The position numbers and the translations under genes are program-made. Positions 40,062 to 49,706 of a DNA stretch of 64,000 bases are shown here, in pieces. The stretch is from Psychrobacter aquimaris (lineage in GTDB: Bacteria > Pseudomonadota > Gammaproteobacteria > Pseudomonadales > Moraxellaceae), in assembly GCF_016107525.1 (NCBI RefSeq), contig NZ_JABASR010000017.1, forward strand, positions 1 through 64,000. Reading direction: 5' to 3'. The stretch's first letter is position 1. Each line of letters opens with the position of its first letter. The notes below the pieces were generated by a model. It worked only from the letters and a program-made list of their open reading frames with translations. It had not been told where the DNA came from and did no database searches.

Positions 40062-41789
40062 CTAATTAGAGACATTAATCAGTAGCTGCATCACATGGCG
40101 AATGGCTGCTGGCATATCTTGAGCCTGTAGCCCTCGTTGTCCTATCAATAGCGTATTATGTGGTGAGCTGACTAGTGTATCCCCTGCTAATCCATGCACC
40201 ACAACTGCTTGGTGCAAGCTTTGTATGCTTGATGGTAAGTCTTGTTGCGCTAGCAGACCAGCAATGATGCCAGATAACACATCACCCATGCCAGCTGTCG
40301 CCATCCCAGCATTACCGACAGCGCAGACATAAACTTGGCGCTGACCTGAGCCTTGCTCTAATATCAAAGAGCCTGAGCCTTTTAGCACCCATTCACCACC
40401 ATAAGTTGTAGTGCACTCTTTTATAGCTTGCAGTCTATCGCTTTCCACCTCACTGATCTTTTTATCAAGTAATCTAGCGGCTTCGCCACTGTGAGGCGTC
40501 AAGCGAACTTGATAATTAATGCTATATTCTCGCAGCTGACTTACCAGTTCATGATGCTCCAATTGCAACGATGCCAAATGATAAAGTCCATCGGCATCAA
40601 TCACTAGCGACTTTTTCTCTTCAATAGCAGCTTGTAGATACTTTATAAATAAAACTTTTGCTTTTTCATCACGGCCGAGCCCCATACCAATAGCAATCAC
40701 TGTGGCTGACTTGATTAACTGCTTCACTCCGTCCACATCATGCAAATTGATCGTCATTGCATCTGGTAATGAGGTTAATAAAGCGCTATGAAAGGCCTCA
40801 TGGCAAGCAACCGTAATTTTACCTGCTCCTGCCGCCATCGAACTCGAAGCAGACAGTATCGCAGCGCCGCCCATACCTTGTGAGCCATCGATACGATTGC
40901 CACCAATAACCAGCACATGACCATAGCTGCCTTTATAACTATTTTGACGGCGAGGATATAGGCCATATGCACTAGCAATCAGTTTTGCTACTGGCATGAA
41001 CCTTTTGTCATTTACTTGATAGGGTATCAGCGGTATATCAATTACCTTTCCGCTATAATCCACACCATCCTTGGTATGCAAACCGAATTTCCGTGCAATT
41101 AAGCATAGCGTTATATCAGCCTGTATAGCTACGTGCTCAAATACTTCACCAGTCGAAGCCACCAAACCACTTGGAATATCAACAGCAATTGCTAAGGTAT
41201 TATTTCGTTCAGATAACTCATTGAAAGCGCTAATTGCTGTTTTATAAGTACCTGTAGGTGCACGATCCAGACCAATACCAAACAACGCATCAATATAGAC
41301 ACCGGCTTGCAAATTACTATCTATTCCTTCCTCTATATTATAAGCACTACTTTCAAAGCGTTGATAAGGGCAATTAGCCAAAAGCGCTACTTTTAGCGCT
41401 TTTTTTGCATCGGAAAAGCCGGTGGTGTCACTGATATAAAAATCATCACTCTCAAAACCAACTGTCACCACTTGTACCTGCCAACCCATCTGCTGTAAAT
41501 AATAAGCAATGAGCCAACCGTCGCCACCATTATTACCCTTTCCAACCCAAATGCTCACTCGATGCTGACGAGAAGCATAAGTAGTGGCTGATGAATATAT
41601 ATTTAATTGCTTTTGTTCATATAATTGCTCTATGTGTTGCACCATTTGCCAGGCTGCTTGTTTCATCAACCCAAAACTATCATGCCCCTCTACAAACCAT
41701 GCTTGCTCCATCGCATAGAGTTGTTCACTACTATATAACGGGATAGACTTTGTATTTTTTATAGGTGATAAATTGCTCTGATTGTTCAT
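40062..41789 (-). CDS. nnr: Bifunctional NAD(P)H-hydrate repair enzyme
   Basis: Repairs hydrated NAD(P)H. The N-terminal half (residues 20-260) is the epimerase (YjeF_N) with VGKGNNGGDGWLIAYYLQ and DALFGIGLDRAPTG. The C-terminal half is the ADP/ATP-dependent dehydratase with GYGLYPRRQ-like linker, GSQGMGGAAILSASSSMAAG, LTPHSGEAARLL and NAGMATAGMGDVLSGIIAGL. At 575 residues it is somewhat longer than E. coli Nnr (515). It is divergent from queG. Confidence 0.94.
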   Translation of the reverse strand: MNNQSNLSPIKNTKSIPLYSSEQLYAMEQAWFVEGHDSFGLMKQAAWQMVQHIEQLYEQKQLNIYSSATTYASRQHRVSIWVGKGNNGGDGWLIAYYLQQMGWQVQVVTVGFESDDFYISDTTGFSDAKKALKVALLANCPYQRFESSAYNIEEGIDSNLQAGVYIDALFGIGLDRAPTGTYKTAISAFNELSERNNTLAIAVDIPSGLVASTGEVFEHVAIQADITLCLIARKFGLHTKDGVDYSGKVIDIPLIPYQVNDKRFMPVAKLIASAYGLYPRRQNSYKGSYGHVLVIGGNRIDGSQGMGGAAILSASSSMAAGAGKITVACHEAFHSALLTSLPDAMTINLHDVDGVKQLIKSATVIAIGMGLGRDEKAKVLFIKYLQAAIEEKKSLVIDADGLYHLASLQLEHHELVSQLREYSINYQVRLTPHSGEAARLLDKKISEVESDRLQAIKECTTTYGGEWVLKGSGSLILEQGSGQRQVYVCAVGNAGMATAGMGDVLSGIIAGLLAQQDLPSSIQSLHQAVVVHGLAGDTLVSSPHNTLLIGQRGLQAQDMPAAIRHVMQLLINVSN

Positions 41790-41893
41790 AACTAATCCTT
41801 GAGTATTTTTTGCTGATTTTTTATTTTATCGAAATATGCTTATTATCATTTAGCTTCAGCTTAGCAAACGCTTACGTCAACGTATGTATCAAT

Positions 41894-41989
41894 ATGAATG
41901 TGAAATTATTTGCTTTTATACTTGCGCTCTTAGCTCACTGGCTTATCATAGCGGTATTCACTCTATCACCTACTGTCACACATGAATAA
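41894..41989 (+). CDS. Candidate 31-residue single-helix membrane peptide
   Basis: An ATG frame too short for routine calling encodes MNVKLFAFILALLAHW followed by LIIAVF and a short tail, a clean hydrophobic helix. Its TAA overlaps the queG start by 8 bp. queG itself has no clear ribosome site, so coupling to this peptide is plausible. Its own ribosome site is weak. Confidence 0.35.
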   Translation: MNVKLFAFILALLAHWLIIAVFTLSPTVTHE

Positions 41990-43214
41990 TCCTCCTAAAG
42001 TAAACTCGCCTATCTCTTCAACCCAGCAGAAATCAGCTAAGCAAACATCTTCTGAACCTAAGCCTGCGTCCGAAAAAAAGATTAATGTTAATAATAGCCC
42101 AATATTTACCACCACAGCAGATGTCAAACAATGGATTAAAACCCAAGCACAGGCTTTAGGGTTTGCCGACTGCGGGTTTTTATCGGTGCATCATCCTTTG
42201 TTCGCTAAACAGATTACACAATTGCAGCAATGGCTTGATAAAGGTTATGAAGGGCAGCTGCAGTTTATGCATAACAACCATGAACTGCGGGCAAATCCTG
42301 ACCAACTGGTAGAAGGAGCAAAAACCATCATCAGTGTCCGTATGGATTATCTGACTCAAGCACCAACCCCACGTACGGTCACTGACAATGACTATCCCAA
42401 TCAAGGCATCATCGCTCGTTATGCCAGAGGACGCGACTATCATAAAACGATGCGCAGTCGTTTGAAACAATTGGCACTAAAGATAGAAGCCATGCTTCCC
42501 GAATGGCAACACCTCAATATTGGTTCAGAGCAAGATTTTATTTTTAGGCCTTTTAGCGACTCTGCTCCTATTTTCGAGCGACCTATTGCCAACGCTGCTG
42601 GTCTTGGCTGGACAGGAAAGCATACCCTACTCATCAATAAGCAAGCGGGTTCATTTTTTGTATTGGGTGAACTATTTATTAGCCTTGAGTTACCTGATGA
42701 CAAACCCGTCAAAGAGCATTGCGGCAGTTGTAGCGCTTGTATTGATATTTGTCCTACTCAAGCGATTGTCGAGCCCTATGAACTCAATGCTTCAGCTTGT
42801 ATCTCCTACCTCACTATCGAGCACGATGGTATTATTGATACAAAATACCGCCGCGCGATTGGTAATCGCATCTTTGGCTGTGACGATTGTCAACTCATCT
42901 GTCCTTGGAATCGCTACGCCAATCTTACACCCGTAGAGGATTTCGCAGCACGGCACAATCTTGATAGCAGCAGTCTGCTTGAGCTATGGCAATGGCAAGA
43001 AGCTGAATTTATGAAAAAAACTGAAGGCAGCCCACTTAGACGCACAGGCTATGTGAACTTTTTGCGCAATATTGCTATTGGTCTTGGAAATGCTAATGGT
43101 CATCAAGACACCATTACTCAGTTACAATCAAAGCTAGGCATACACAACGAGATGCTTGATGTACATATCAACTGGGCCATAGCTGAACAGTACGAGAAAT
43201 TAGAAAACATTTAA
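41982..43214 (+). CDS. queG: Epoxyqueuosine reductase
   Basis: Cobalamin-dependent last enzyme of queuosine tRNA modification. Both [4Fe-4S] sites are present: CGSCSACIDICPTQAI near residue 247 and CDDCQLICPWNR near 302. FMHNNHELRANP and ARYARGRDYHK are typical of the B12-binding part. The first 45 residues are a Ser/Lys-rich extension absent from most homologues. Confidence 0.95.
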   Translation: MNNPPKVNSPISSTQQKSAKQTSSEPKPASEKKINVNNSPIFTTTADVKQWIKTQAQALGFADCGFLSVHHPLFAKQITQLQQWLDKGYEGQLQFMHNNHELRANPDQLVEGAKTIISVRMDYLTQAPTPRTVTDNDYPNQGIIARYARGRDYHKTMRSRLKQLALKIEAMLPEWQHLNIGSEQDFIFRPFSDSAPIFERPIANAAGLGWTGKHTLLINKQAGSFFVLGELFISLELPDDKPVKEHCGSCSACIDICPTQAIVEPYELNASACISYLTIEHDGIIDTKYRRAIGNRIFGCDDCQLICPWNRYANLTPVEDFAARHNLDSSSLLELWQWQEAEFMKKTEGSPLRRTGYVNFLRNIAIGLGNANGHQDTITQLQSKLGIHNEMLDVHINWAIAEQYEKLENI

Positions 43215-43243
43215 ATCTTAAGCTTATATTTATATAAACCCGA

Positions 43244-43279
43244 AAAAAATGCCTCTTAATAGAATAAGAGGCATTTTTT
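43244..43279. terminator. Bidirectional terminator
   Basis: A 15-bp perfect stem AAAAAATGCCTCTTA (43244-43258) with 43265-43279 and a 6-nt loop, between convergent queG and the LysM gene. Confidence 0.92.
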
Positions 43280-43312
43280 ACTCACACATATTTTTGACAG
43301 TTCAAAACCATA

Positions 43313-43822
43313 TTATGGCTTAGGAATACGTAGCACTTGGCCAGGATAAATCTTATCAGGACTAGATAGCATCGGCTTATTGGCTTCAAAGATTTTCATA
43401 TAATCATCCGCTGAACCATAAACCTCTTTTGCAATCTTAGACAAGCTATCACCAGATTTCACCGTATACATCGTTGACTCAGGCGCATCTTCTTCGATAT
43501 CAATATTATCGATTACCTTAGCCACATTTTGTACATTACCAATGGCGATAATCGCTTTTTCGCGGTCTGCTTGCGTTTTGGCCTTACCGCTGATCTCTGC
43601 GGTATCTGTTGAGCCGTTATACTTGATTTTCAAATCGCTAATATTGAGATTCTGCTGCTGAATACGACGAAGTAAAATATTGGCAACTGATTGCGCAGAA
43701 GGTTCGCTACTTTGTACTGGCGTATTAGCATCTGCTTTTGTTTCTGACTTAGCATCGTGTTTGGCGTCATCACGATTGAAAATTTTATCACCAATATCTT
43801 TTGCGAAACTGAACATACCCAT
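43313..43822 (-). CDS. lysM: LysM-BON domain protein (Kbp/YgaU-like)
   Basis: A cytoplasmic K+-binding-protein homologue of 169 residues. A BON-type domain lies at about 55-110 (ISDLKIKYNGSTDTAEISGKA and NVQNVAKVIDNI), then a C-terminal LysM (YTVKSGDSLSKIAKEVYG to YPGQVLRIPKP). There is no signal peptide. The ATG at 43822 is chosen because AAGGAG lies 7 nt upstream; ORF prediction would start 6 nt earlier. In E. coli Kbp senses potassium at high osmolarity. Confidence 0.9.
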   Translation of the reverse strand: MGMFSFAKDIGDKIFNRDDAKHDAKSETKADANTPVQSSEPSAQSVANILLRRIQQQNLNISDLKIKYNGSTDTAEISGKAKTQADREKAIIAIGNVQNVAKVIDNIDIEEDAPESTMYTVKSGDSLSKIAKEVYGSADDYMKIFEANKPMLSSPDKIYPGQVLRIPKP

Positions 43823-44047
43823 GTACATACTCCTTTAAATATTATTATTTACTATTTATCATTATTTTTTTAATGGCATATATAGTTTTATATATCACCA
43901 CACTTTGTTACTGCTTACTATTATGAGTATAGACAAAGATAGGTGAGGTAGATAGTAATAGTATGTTGAGTAATGTTGATTTGGCGTAGCTTATGTTAAC
44001 GCAATGATTAGTCGGATAAATGTCTGTGCCATAGTAAATAATGAGCA

Positions 44048-44079
44048 TAAAAAAACCGCCTATCTATGCAGATAGGCGG
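44048..44079 (-). terminator. acpP terminator
   Basis: Stem CCGCCTATCT/AGATAGGCGG with a 4-nt loop and a minus-strand T-run, 30 bp beyond the acpP stop. Confidence 0.88.
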
Positions 44080-44108
44080 CTAAAATAACTCGCTAAGCCA
44101 CTAGCTAA

Positions 44109-44345
44109 TTATAGCTGCGCTTGTACATAATCAATAGCTTTTTGAACAGTTGTTAATTCTGCTGAATCTTCATCAGGAATGGTAATACCAAAGTCACTTT
44201 CAAATGACATGACCAACTCAACTAGGTCTAACGAATCTGCACCTAAGTCTTCCATAAATGACGCATCATTGTTGATATCTTCAACATTCATACCCAATTG
44301 CTCAGCTACTGCAGCTTTAACTCTTAGCTCGGTATCATTACTCAT
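44109..44345 (-). CDS. acpP: Acyl carrier protein
   Basis: A 78-residue acidic carrier protein; the phosphopantetheine Ser38 lies in [10 protein letters not shown]. The frame is open to 44399 but the ATG at 44345 with AAAGGAG in front is the family start. fabG lies about 280 bp upstream, a larger gap than in E. coli, and a minus-strand TATAAA at 44420-44415 suggests acpP has its own promoter. Confidence 0.97.
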   Translation of the reverse strand: MSNDTELRVKAAVAEQLGMNVEDINNDASFMEDLGADSLDLVELVMSFESDFGITIPDEDSAELTTVQKAIDYVQAQL

Positions 44346-44627
44346 GTAGATTTCTCCTTTTTGATCTATTATTTTGGCAAAATGCCATAGCCCTATCATT
44401 AGGCTCTATAGCATTTTATATAAAATGACATCTTCAGACTAGCACAGCTATCTGAGTACTTTGTAACTTGTTTTATAACTGGTTATACGTTTTGACTAAT
44501 GTCCGGTACAGCCTTGCTATAATACAGGGCTTTGACATAAAAGTATTCGCCATTATAGCACCCTTTATTATAGTTTACACTCGTACACAGAGTTTTTTAT
44601 TATAACTGTGTAACACTTATTTACCAC

Positions 44628-45356
44628 CTACATATACATACCGCCGTTGACAGGAATAACAGCGCCTGTGATGTAACTGGCCTCATCGCTGGCTAAGAAA
44701 TGTACGGCTGCTGCAATGTCTTCTGGCTGTCCAAGACGGCTGATGGGTACAGCGTCTAGCATAGAGTTTAGTAGACGTTCGTCGAGCTCGTCCGTCATAT
44801 CCGTTTCAATTAAACCTGGGGCTACGCAATTAATCGTTACTTGTCGTGAGCCAATTTCACGCGCGAGCGTACGGCTGAACCCTTCAACGCCAGCTTTGGT
44901 CGCAGCATAGTTAGACTGACCTGCATTACCCATTTGAGCAACAACCGAGGTTATGTTGATGATACGACCACGGCGCGCTTTCATCATACCGCGCACGGCG
45001 CGTTTACTCATGCGGTATACCGATGTCAAATTGGTATCGATGACATTTTCCCAATCTTCATCTTTCATGCGCATCAATAGACCATCTTGGGTGATCCCCG
45101 CATTATTGACCAAGACCTGTACTGCGCCATAAACGCTCTCAATCTCTTCAAACAGTTTATCAACTTGCGTGGTATCACGCACGTCTAAGACACGTCCAAT
45201 ACCACCACTATCATGGAGATAACCATCAATCAGCTCAGCGCCCTTTTCCGTGGTCGCTGTGCCAATAACAAAATGTCCTTCTTTGGCGAAACGTTTGGCA
45301 ACAGCTTTACCAATACCGCGGCTAGCGCCTGTCACTAAGGTAATCGTACGACTCAT
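44628..45356 (-). CDS. fabG: 3-oxoacyl-[ACP] reductase
   Basis: NADPH-dependent short-chain dehydrogenase of fatty-acid elongation. It has TGASRGIGKAVAKRF at the start, NNAGITQDGLLMRM near residue 87, the catalytic Ser-Tyr-Lys (ITSVVAQMGNAGQSNYAATKAG), and ends YITGAVIPVNGGMYM. 242 residues. It overlaps the fabD stop by 4 bp (ATGA). Confidence 0.97.
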   Translation of the reverse strand: MSRTITLVTGASRGIGKAVAKRFAKEGHFVIGTATTEKGAELIDGYLHDSGGIGRVLDVRDTTQVDKLFEEIESVYGAVQVLVNNAGITQDGLLMRMKDEDWENVIDTNLTSVYRMSKRAVRGMMKARRGRIINITSVVAQMGNAGQSNYAATKAGVEGFSRTLAREIGSRQVTINCVAPGLIETDMTDELDERLLNSMLDAVPISRLGQPEDIAAAVHFLASDEASYITGAVIPVNGGMYM

Positions 45357-46321
45357 GATAACACCTCCATTAATTTATCAAGACGAGCGGGCTTGTCGGT
45401 AGGATAGCTAGTAATTGGCTGTGCTTGACGCTTCGCCAAGTTGCTCAATACATTACCACTGCCACATTCGATTAAAATATTAATTTGTTTGTCAGCCAGT
45501 TCTTGCATGGTTTTTGACCATAATACTGGTTGGCTTAATTGCTCTGTTAATGCCTGCTTGATACCTACCGCACTGCTCTCAACACGCGCATGTCGATTTT
45601 GAATAACAGGAATCATCGCTTGATCGAATTTTATTTCTGCCAAAATCTCAGCCAATGCACTACTAGCTGGCTCCATGAGTGCACAATGTGACGGTACGCT
45701 GACCTTTAACGGGATAGATTTTTTGCCTGTGTTTTGCACTTTATCGATAACAGCATTAACACCAGCAGCATTACCCGATATCACCACCTGCCCTGGACTA
45801 TTAAAGTTGGCTGCACCTACAATGGCACCCTCGACATGTTCAGTCGCTTGCTCACATAGGTTTTCAACTCGATTGTCTTCAAGTCCTAACACTGCTGCCA
45901 TAGCAGTATCGACACCTACAACGGCTTCTTGCATCAGTTGACCGCGCTTGTGTACCAATTTAACCGCATCAGCAAGCGATATGACCTCAGCTGCGCAAAG
46001 CGCACTGTACTCACCCAAAGAATGACCCGCTAAATAACAAGGCGCTGTGGCTATTTTTTGTTTCAAGATACGCCAAATGGCGATGCTGGCCGTCAGTAAT
46101 GCCGGCTGAGTATATTGCGTTTGATTGAGTTTTTCTTCATTTTGACAGATTGCCCATAAATCTTCACCAAGCGCTGCGCTAGCTTCAGTAAAGGTATCGA
46201 GAATCTCTGGATAGATTTCAGCAAGCTCACTAGTCATCCCGACTACTTGCGATCCTTGACCAGGAAAAATCACCGCAATACGTGTTGGCGGCTTTTTTAC
46301 CATATCGGGTACAGAGGCCAT
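45353..46321 (-). CDS. fabD: Malonyl-CoA:ACP transacylase
   Basis: Loads malonate onto ACP. It has AVIFPGQGSQ at the N-terminus, the nucleophile motif GHSLGEYSAL near residue 100, and VSVPSHCALM with the catalytic His. The ATG at 46321 is preferred to a TTG at 46327 since AAGGA lies 9 nt upstream of it. First gene of fabD-fabG; fabH and plsX, often next to it, are not here. Confidence 0.96.
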   Translation of the reverse strand: MASVPDMVKKPPTRIAVIFPGQGSQVVGMTSELAEIYPEILDTFTEASAALGEDLWAICQNEEKLNQTQYTQPALLTASIAIWRILKQKIATAPCYLAGHSLGEYSALCAAEVISLADAVKLVHKRGQLMQEAVVGVDTAMAAVLGLEDNRVENLCEQATEHVEGAIVGAANFNSPGQVVISGNAAGVNAVIDKVQNTGKKSIPLKVSVPSHCALMEPASSALAEILAEIKFDQAMIPVIQNRHARVESSAVGIKQALTEQLSQPVLWSKTMQELADKQINILIECGSGNVLSNLAKRQAQPITSYPTDKPARLDKLMEVLS

Positions 46322-46758
46322 AACCAATATTCCTTATTTAATTGGAAATATCCCTAAAAACAATTGGGGTTTATTATATTATTAGAGGCGATATAAAACC
46401 GTTGCTTTAGTATTTGTCTAAAAAAACGGATTATCGATAAACTATACACTGACGCACACTATTATCATAGCGGATGCGACCTAAACACGTACAGTAAAAG
46501 ATACCACTCAAATTAGAATGATAGAACATATCAGTTCATTTTCATATTTTCTAAAGGCTCAAGGTAAAAGGTTATTCAAATAACTACTATAAAAGCCAAT
46601 AGCAAAAAGCCAAGTTATCTAGCCACATAATATATGATAGCGAAATAACTTGGCTTTCTTCAGCTCAAAGCATATTACCTAATAACAGCGTTGCAGGAAT
46701 AATGACAGTCACCAGTACTATCATTATTTTTGCAATTAGCTATCGAATAGCCAACAAC
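46322..46758. other. Intergenic region rpmF / fabD
   Basis: About 440 bp with the rpmF terminator near its right end and, presumably, the fabD promoter. In many relatives plsX and fabH occupy this place; no remnant was recognised. Confidence 0.5.
46607..46656 (-). terminator. rpmF terminator
   Basis: A 12-bp perfect stem AAGCCAAGTTAT/ATAACTTGGCTT with a 26-nt loop and a T-run on the minus strand. Confidence 0.75.
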
Positions 46759-46941
46759 TTAAGCGTCTTGACTAACTTTAAACAACTGGCGACCACGGTA
46801 GAAACCATCTTTAGTCATGTGATGACGACGATGTTTTTCACCGGTGGTAGCATCTACGCTTATCTCAGCGATTTCCATACGATGATGCGAACGGCGCATG
46901 TCACGACGAGAACGACTTTTACGACTTTTTTGAACGGCCAT
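46759..46941 (-). CDS. rpmF: 50S ribosomal protein L32
   Basis: A 60-residue basic protein starting [20 protein letters not shown]; it lacks the zinc-binding cysteines (C- form). TAGGAG lies before the ATG. It lies between yceD and fabD, as is typical, but 337 bp separate it from yceD instead of the usual close spacing, and it appears to have its own promoter. Confidence 0.97.
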
Positions 46942-47278
46942 GATATAGCTCCTATACTTAAAAGGGGATAAGCTTGAAATTCAGCTTTAATCGACACTGA
47001 CAGAGGCTATATAATCACAACAACCTAAGTCTTACGCATCATTAGTTAAATAGATTGCCACGTATTAAAGTGTTGATTACGTCTAAAATCTATAGTTAGT
47101 TTGCAAGATCAGCATCTATCTGCCAGTAGCAGATTGCTAGAATGCAATAAACGGGACATTATACGCATGTTTAGCGGATTAATAAAGCCCTGCTTCTCAC
47201 TCTTTGGTAGAAAGCTGATGAAAGGTATCATAAACTTATTAAGTAGTACATTGATATATGACTTGTCTCTTAATAAGA
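46942..47278. other. Intergenic region yceD / rpmF
   Basis: 337 bp containing the likely rpmF promoter (-10 TATAAT at 47163-47158) and no credible gene. Confidence 0.55.
47158..47186 (-). promoter_or_regulatory. rpmF promoter
   Basis: A perfect minus-strand TATAAT (47163-47158) followed by GTCCCG lies 17 bp after a weak -35, TTTATT (47186-47181). It would give a leader of about 210 nt. Confidence 0.5.
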
Positions 47279-47872
47279 TTACAACTTGCCTTTTAGTGAG
47301 GCTAAAGCAGCAAAAGGATTTTCGCTTTCTTCCTCTTCTGGAATCTCACCAAATTGCTCTACCGTCATTTCACAGTCGTCATGCTTTGGTGCCATTGGCG
47401 TCTTCAGCAATATCTCATCTTCTACCAATTTTTTAAACGGTAATAAAAGCTCTGGTGCAGGCTCAGTAATAATTTCATTAAGTAATAAATAATCTTGTTC
47501 ATCATTGATTGAACGTGCTTGGCTTTCATCTTCTAGTAGCGCAATATTATAATCATCAGACAAATCGATAGCTACTGGCTGTAAACAACGTTGACACGTT
47601 AACCAAACTTCACCAGTCAATGTAAATGCCAAATGTAAGACATTATTGCGGCGATACAAATTAGCATTGAGCGATATTTTTGCTTGTTCATGTTCAGTGG
47701 CTAAGGTAGCAGCAAGACGTTTGAAAGCGCTTGGCTCTATCTCGCCTGTCCATTCATAACCAGTATCTGCCCATTTATCCAAAGAAATAGATTCAGGCAT
47801 ACTAGTAGATAAAGGCGCTTTTTTATTATCAGCATAAGCTGCTGACGGTTTACTTTCTGGAGTGCTTGACAT
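47279..47872 (-). CDS. yceD: YceD family (DUF177) protein
   Basis: DUF177 protein of about 197 residues linked with 23S rRNA accumulation and with rpmF expression. The zinc-like pair LTCQRCLQPV (residues 103-106) and EDESQARSINDEQDYLLLNEII and the close ENPFAALASLKGKL are typical. The first 20 residues are low complexity. The ATG at 47872 (GAGG 6 nt upstream) is preferred over 47884. Confidence 0.9.
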   Translation of the reverse strand: MSSTPESKPSAAYADNKKAPLSTSMPESISLDKWADTGYEWTGEIEPSAFKRLAATLATEHEQAKISLNANLYRRNNVLHLAFTLTGEVWLTCQRCLQPVAIDLSDDYNIALLEDESQARSINDEQDYLLLNEIITEPAPELLLPFKKLVEDEILLKTPMAPKHDDCEMTVEQFGEIPEEEESENPFAALASLKGKL

Positions 47873-48056
47873 GCGCGGCCTCATTCATCAAAACGGTGTA
47901 TAATATTGCCTGCCATACTAACGGAAAGCATTGAACGACGCTAGCGCTAGTATGTTAAATTTTTTGATATGCGCTCTATTTTCATCTCTTTATTTCCTCT
48001 ATTTATATTCAAAGATAGTTCTTATTTTTATCTTTTATTTAACCAGTGTTTTACCT

Positions 48057-48788
48057 ATGAATGTGTTTAATAATAAACCTGATTTCTCGAACCTACTCTC
48101 TGCACTCGAAGCAAAAATCTTGTTGCAACGTCTCACCACGTTAACCAATAATGTTAATACATCCTCTACTGACTCGTGGAGCTTTAAAAAAGATCAGGAC
48201 TTAGAGGATGTAAAAAGCGAATGGCAAAGGTTATCTGCTATCAAAGGCTTAGATGATACTCAATCATTGGTTAATAAATACGAGCAAGCGGCTACTGCTT
48301 GGCTCATCCAATTATTCAACACTTTATTCGCTCATCAAAACGTTATATTGGTTCGTGGTCAAGGAGACCCAGAGTACTTTCCGGCACAAAATAACGAACC
48401 CGCAAAAATTGAATTCGCTCATGGATTTTTTGCTAGCGCATTGCATGAACTAAGCCATTGGTGTGTGGCTGGAGAGGCTCGTAGACGTTTGCCTGACTTT
48501 GGCTACTGGTATGCACCAGATGGTCGTACCGCCGCTCAGCAGCAAGCATTTGAACGCGTAGAGATTAAGCCGCAAGCGTTAGAGTGTCTATTCACTCTTG
48601 CTTGCGAACGGTCATTTGAGGTGTCACAAGACAATTTGTTCGCTGACTTCGATACGAGCGATAGTACATTCGCAAATGACGTCTATCGACAAGCGCAACA
48701 ATATATTGCTGAGCCCAATATACTGCCACGTGATGCTAAAACGCTATTACACGCATTACTCAGTATCTCTACAGCTGATCCAGAATAA
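48057..48788 (+). CDS. epmC: Elongation factor P hydroxylase
   Basis: EpmC (YfcM) hydroxylates the beta-lysylated lysine of EF-P. The iron-binding region FFASALHELSHWCVAGEARR and the following DFGYWYAPDGR, QQAFERVEIKPQALE are diagnostic. The protein is about 243 residues from the ATG at 48057, longer than E. coli EpmC (182). The frame is open to 47931, but that part encodes a hydrophobic, AT-rich stretch; no clear ribosome site decides the start. Confidence 0.85.
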   Translation: MNVFNNKPDFSNLLSALEAKILLQRLTTLTNNVNTSSTDSWSFKKDQDLEDVKSEWQRLSAIKGLDDTQSLVNKYEQAATAWLIQLFNTLFAHQNVILVRGQGDPEYFPAQNNEPAKIEFAHGFFASALHELSHWCVAGEARRRLPDFGYWYAPDGRTAAQQQAFERVEIKPQALECLFTLACERSFEVSQDNLFADFDTSDSTFANDVYRQAQQYIAEPNILPRDAKTLLHALLSISTADPE

Positions 48789-49006
48789 TAGCAACATATC
48801 AGCTTAAAGGTGCAGCATTTTTGCGTTAACGATTGTCTACGCACAGTAACGCCTTGCTACCAAACTTATATTGGCTTTGCGCTATACTAAGGAAGCAGTG
48901 ATACTTTTTTAGCAAATTTAGTGAAAGGAGCGTGACCGCTAAAAACGGTCTACTTAGTCAAAAACTTCATATTCAACAACCCATAATTATAAAATAAGGA
49001 ACTGCT

Positions 49007-49627
49007 ATGCAAGTATTTTATATTCATCCAGAAAATCCACAGCCACGTCTTATTGAGCAAGTAGCAGATCTGTTACGCAAAGACCAACTCATTATCTACC
49101 CTACCGATACCAGCTATGCTTTTGGTTGTCGCTTAGGGGCAAAGGATGCACTCGATAAGCTTAAACAAATTCGTGAGCTTGATGATAAACACCAGTTTAC
49201 CTTGCTATGCCGTGACTTAAGCGAAATTGCCAACTATGCCGCAGTAGACAATGTACAATTTAAACAGCTCAAAGCACACACTCCTTCGCCCATTACCTTT
49301 ATCCTCAATGCCACGAAAGACGTGCCAAAGAAATTAGCACATGCGAAGAAAAAAACCATTGGCATCCGGGTACCTAGCAATCCCATTGCTCAGGCGCTTT
49401 TAGAAGCCATGGATGAGCCGATCTTAACCAGTTCATTAATTCTACCCAATCGCGACGACATACTAGATGATCCCTTTGAGATTGAGGATTTATTAGGCAA
49501 TCAAATTGACGCTTTGATAAATGCAGGTGTAAAGACCACTAAGCTAACTACTATCGTTGATATGACTGGTAGCCAACCTGAAATTATCAGACAAGGTGCC
49601 GCTGATGTAGATTCACTACTGCGGTAA
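49007..49627 (+). CDS. yciO: Sua5/YciO/YrdC family protein, YciO subgroup
   Basis: A 206-residue L-threonylcarbamoyladenylate synthase-fold protein. It has LIIYPTDTSYAFGCRLGAKD, FTLLCRDLSEIANYA, PSPITFILNATKDVP and IGIRVPSNPIAQALL. The match is closest to YciO, whose activity in t6A formation is much weaker than that of TsaC/YrdC. AAGGA lies 8 nt before the ATG. Confidence 0.9.
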   Translation: MQVFYIHPENPQPRLIEQVADLLRKDQLIIYPTDTSYAFGCRLGAKDALDKLKQIRELDDKHQFTLLCRDLSEIANYAAVDNVQFKQLKAHTPSPITFILNATKDVPKKLAHAKKKTIGIRVPSNPIAQALLEAMDEPILTSSLILPNRDDILDDPFEIEDLLGNQIDALINAGVKTTKLTTIVDMTGSQPEIIRQGAADVDSLLR

Positions 49628-49649
49628 TAGACTAAAATATCAGACACAA

Positions 49650-49680
49650 AAAAAAGCTCCAATTCAATTGGAGCTTTTTT
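49650..49680. terminator. Bidirectional terminator after yciO and rplQ
   Basis: A near-perfect palindrome, A6-GCTCCAATT and its complement around C49665, with A/T tracts; it ends the alpha operon on the minus strand. Confidence 0.92.
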
Positions 49681-49706
49681 ATATACATCTTTTGCTTATT
49701 GTAAAA

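Noticed and set aside
46702..46971. Plus-strand frame over rpmF
   Set aside because: It is antisense to L32, which is unmistakable on the minus strand.
47931..48056. Extended N-terminus of EpmC with two hydrophobic helices
   Set aside because: EpmC is cytosolic and the upstream part is AT-rich and unconserved in pattern; the ATG at 48057 starts at the family region.
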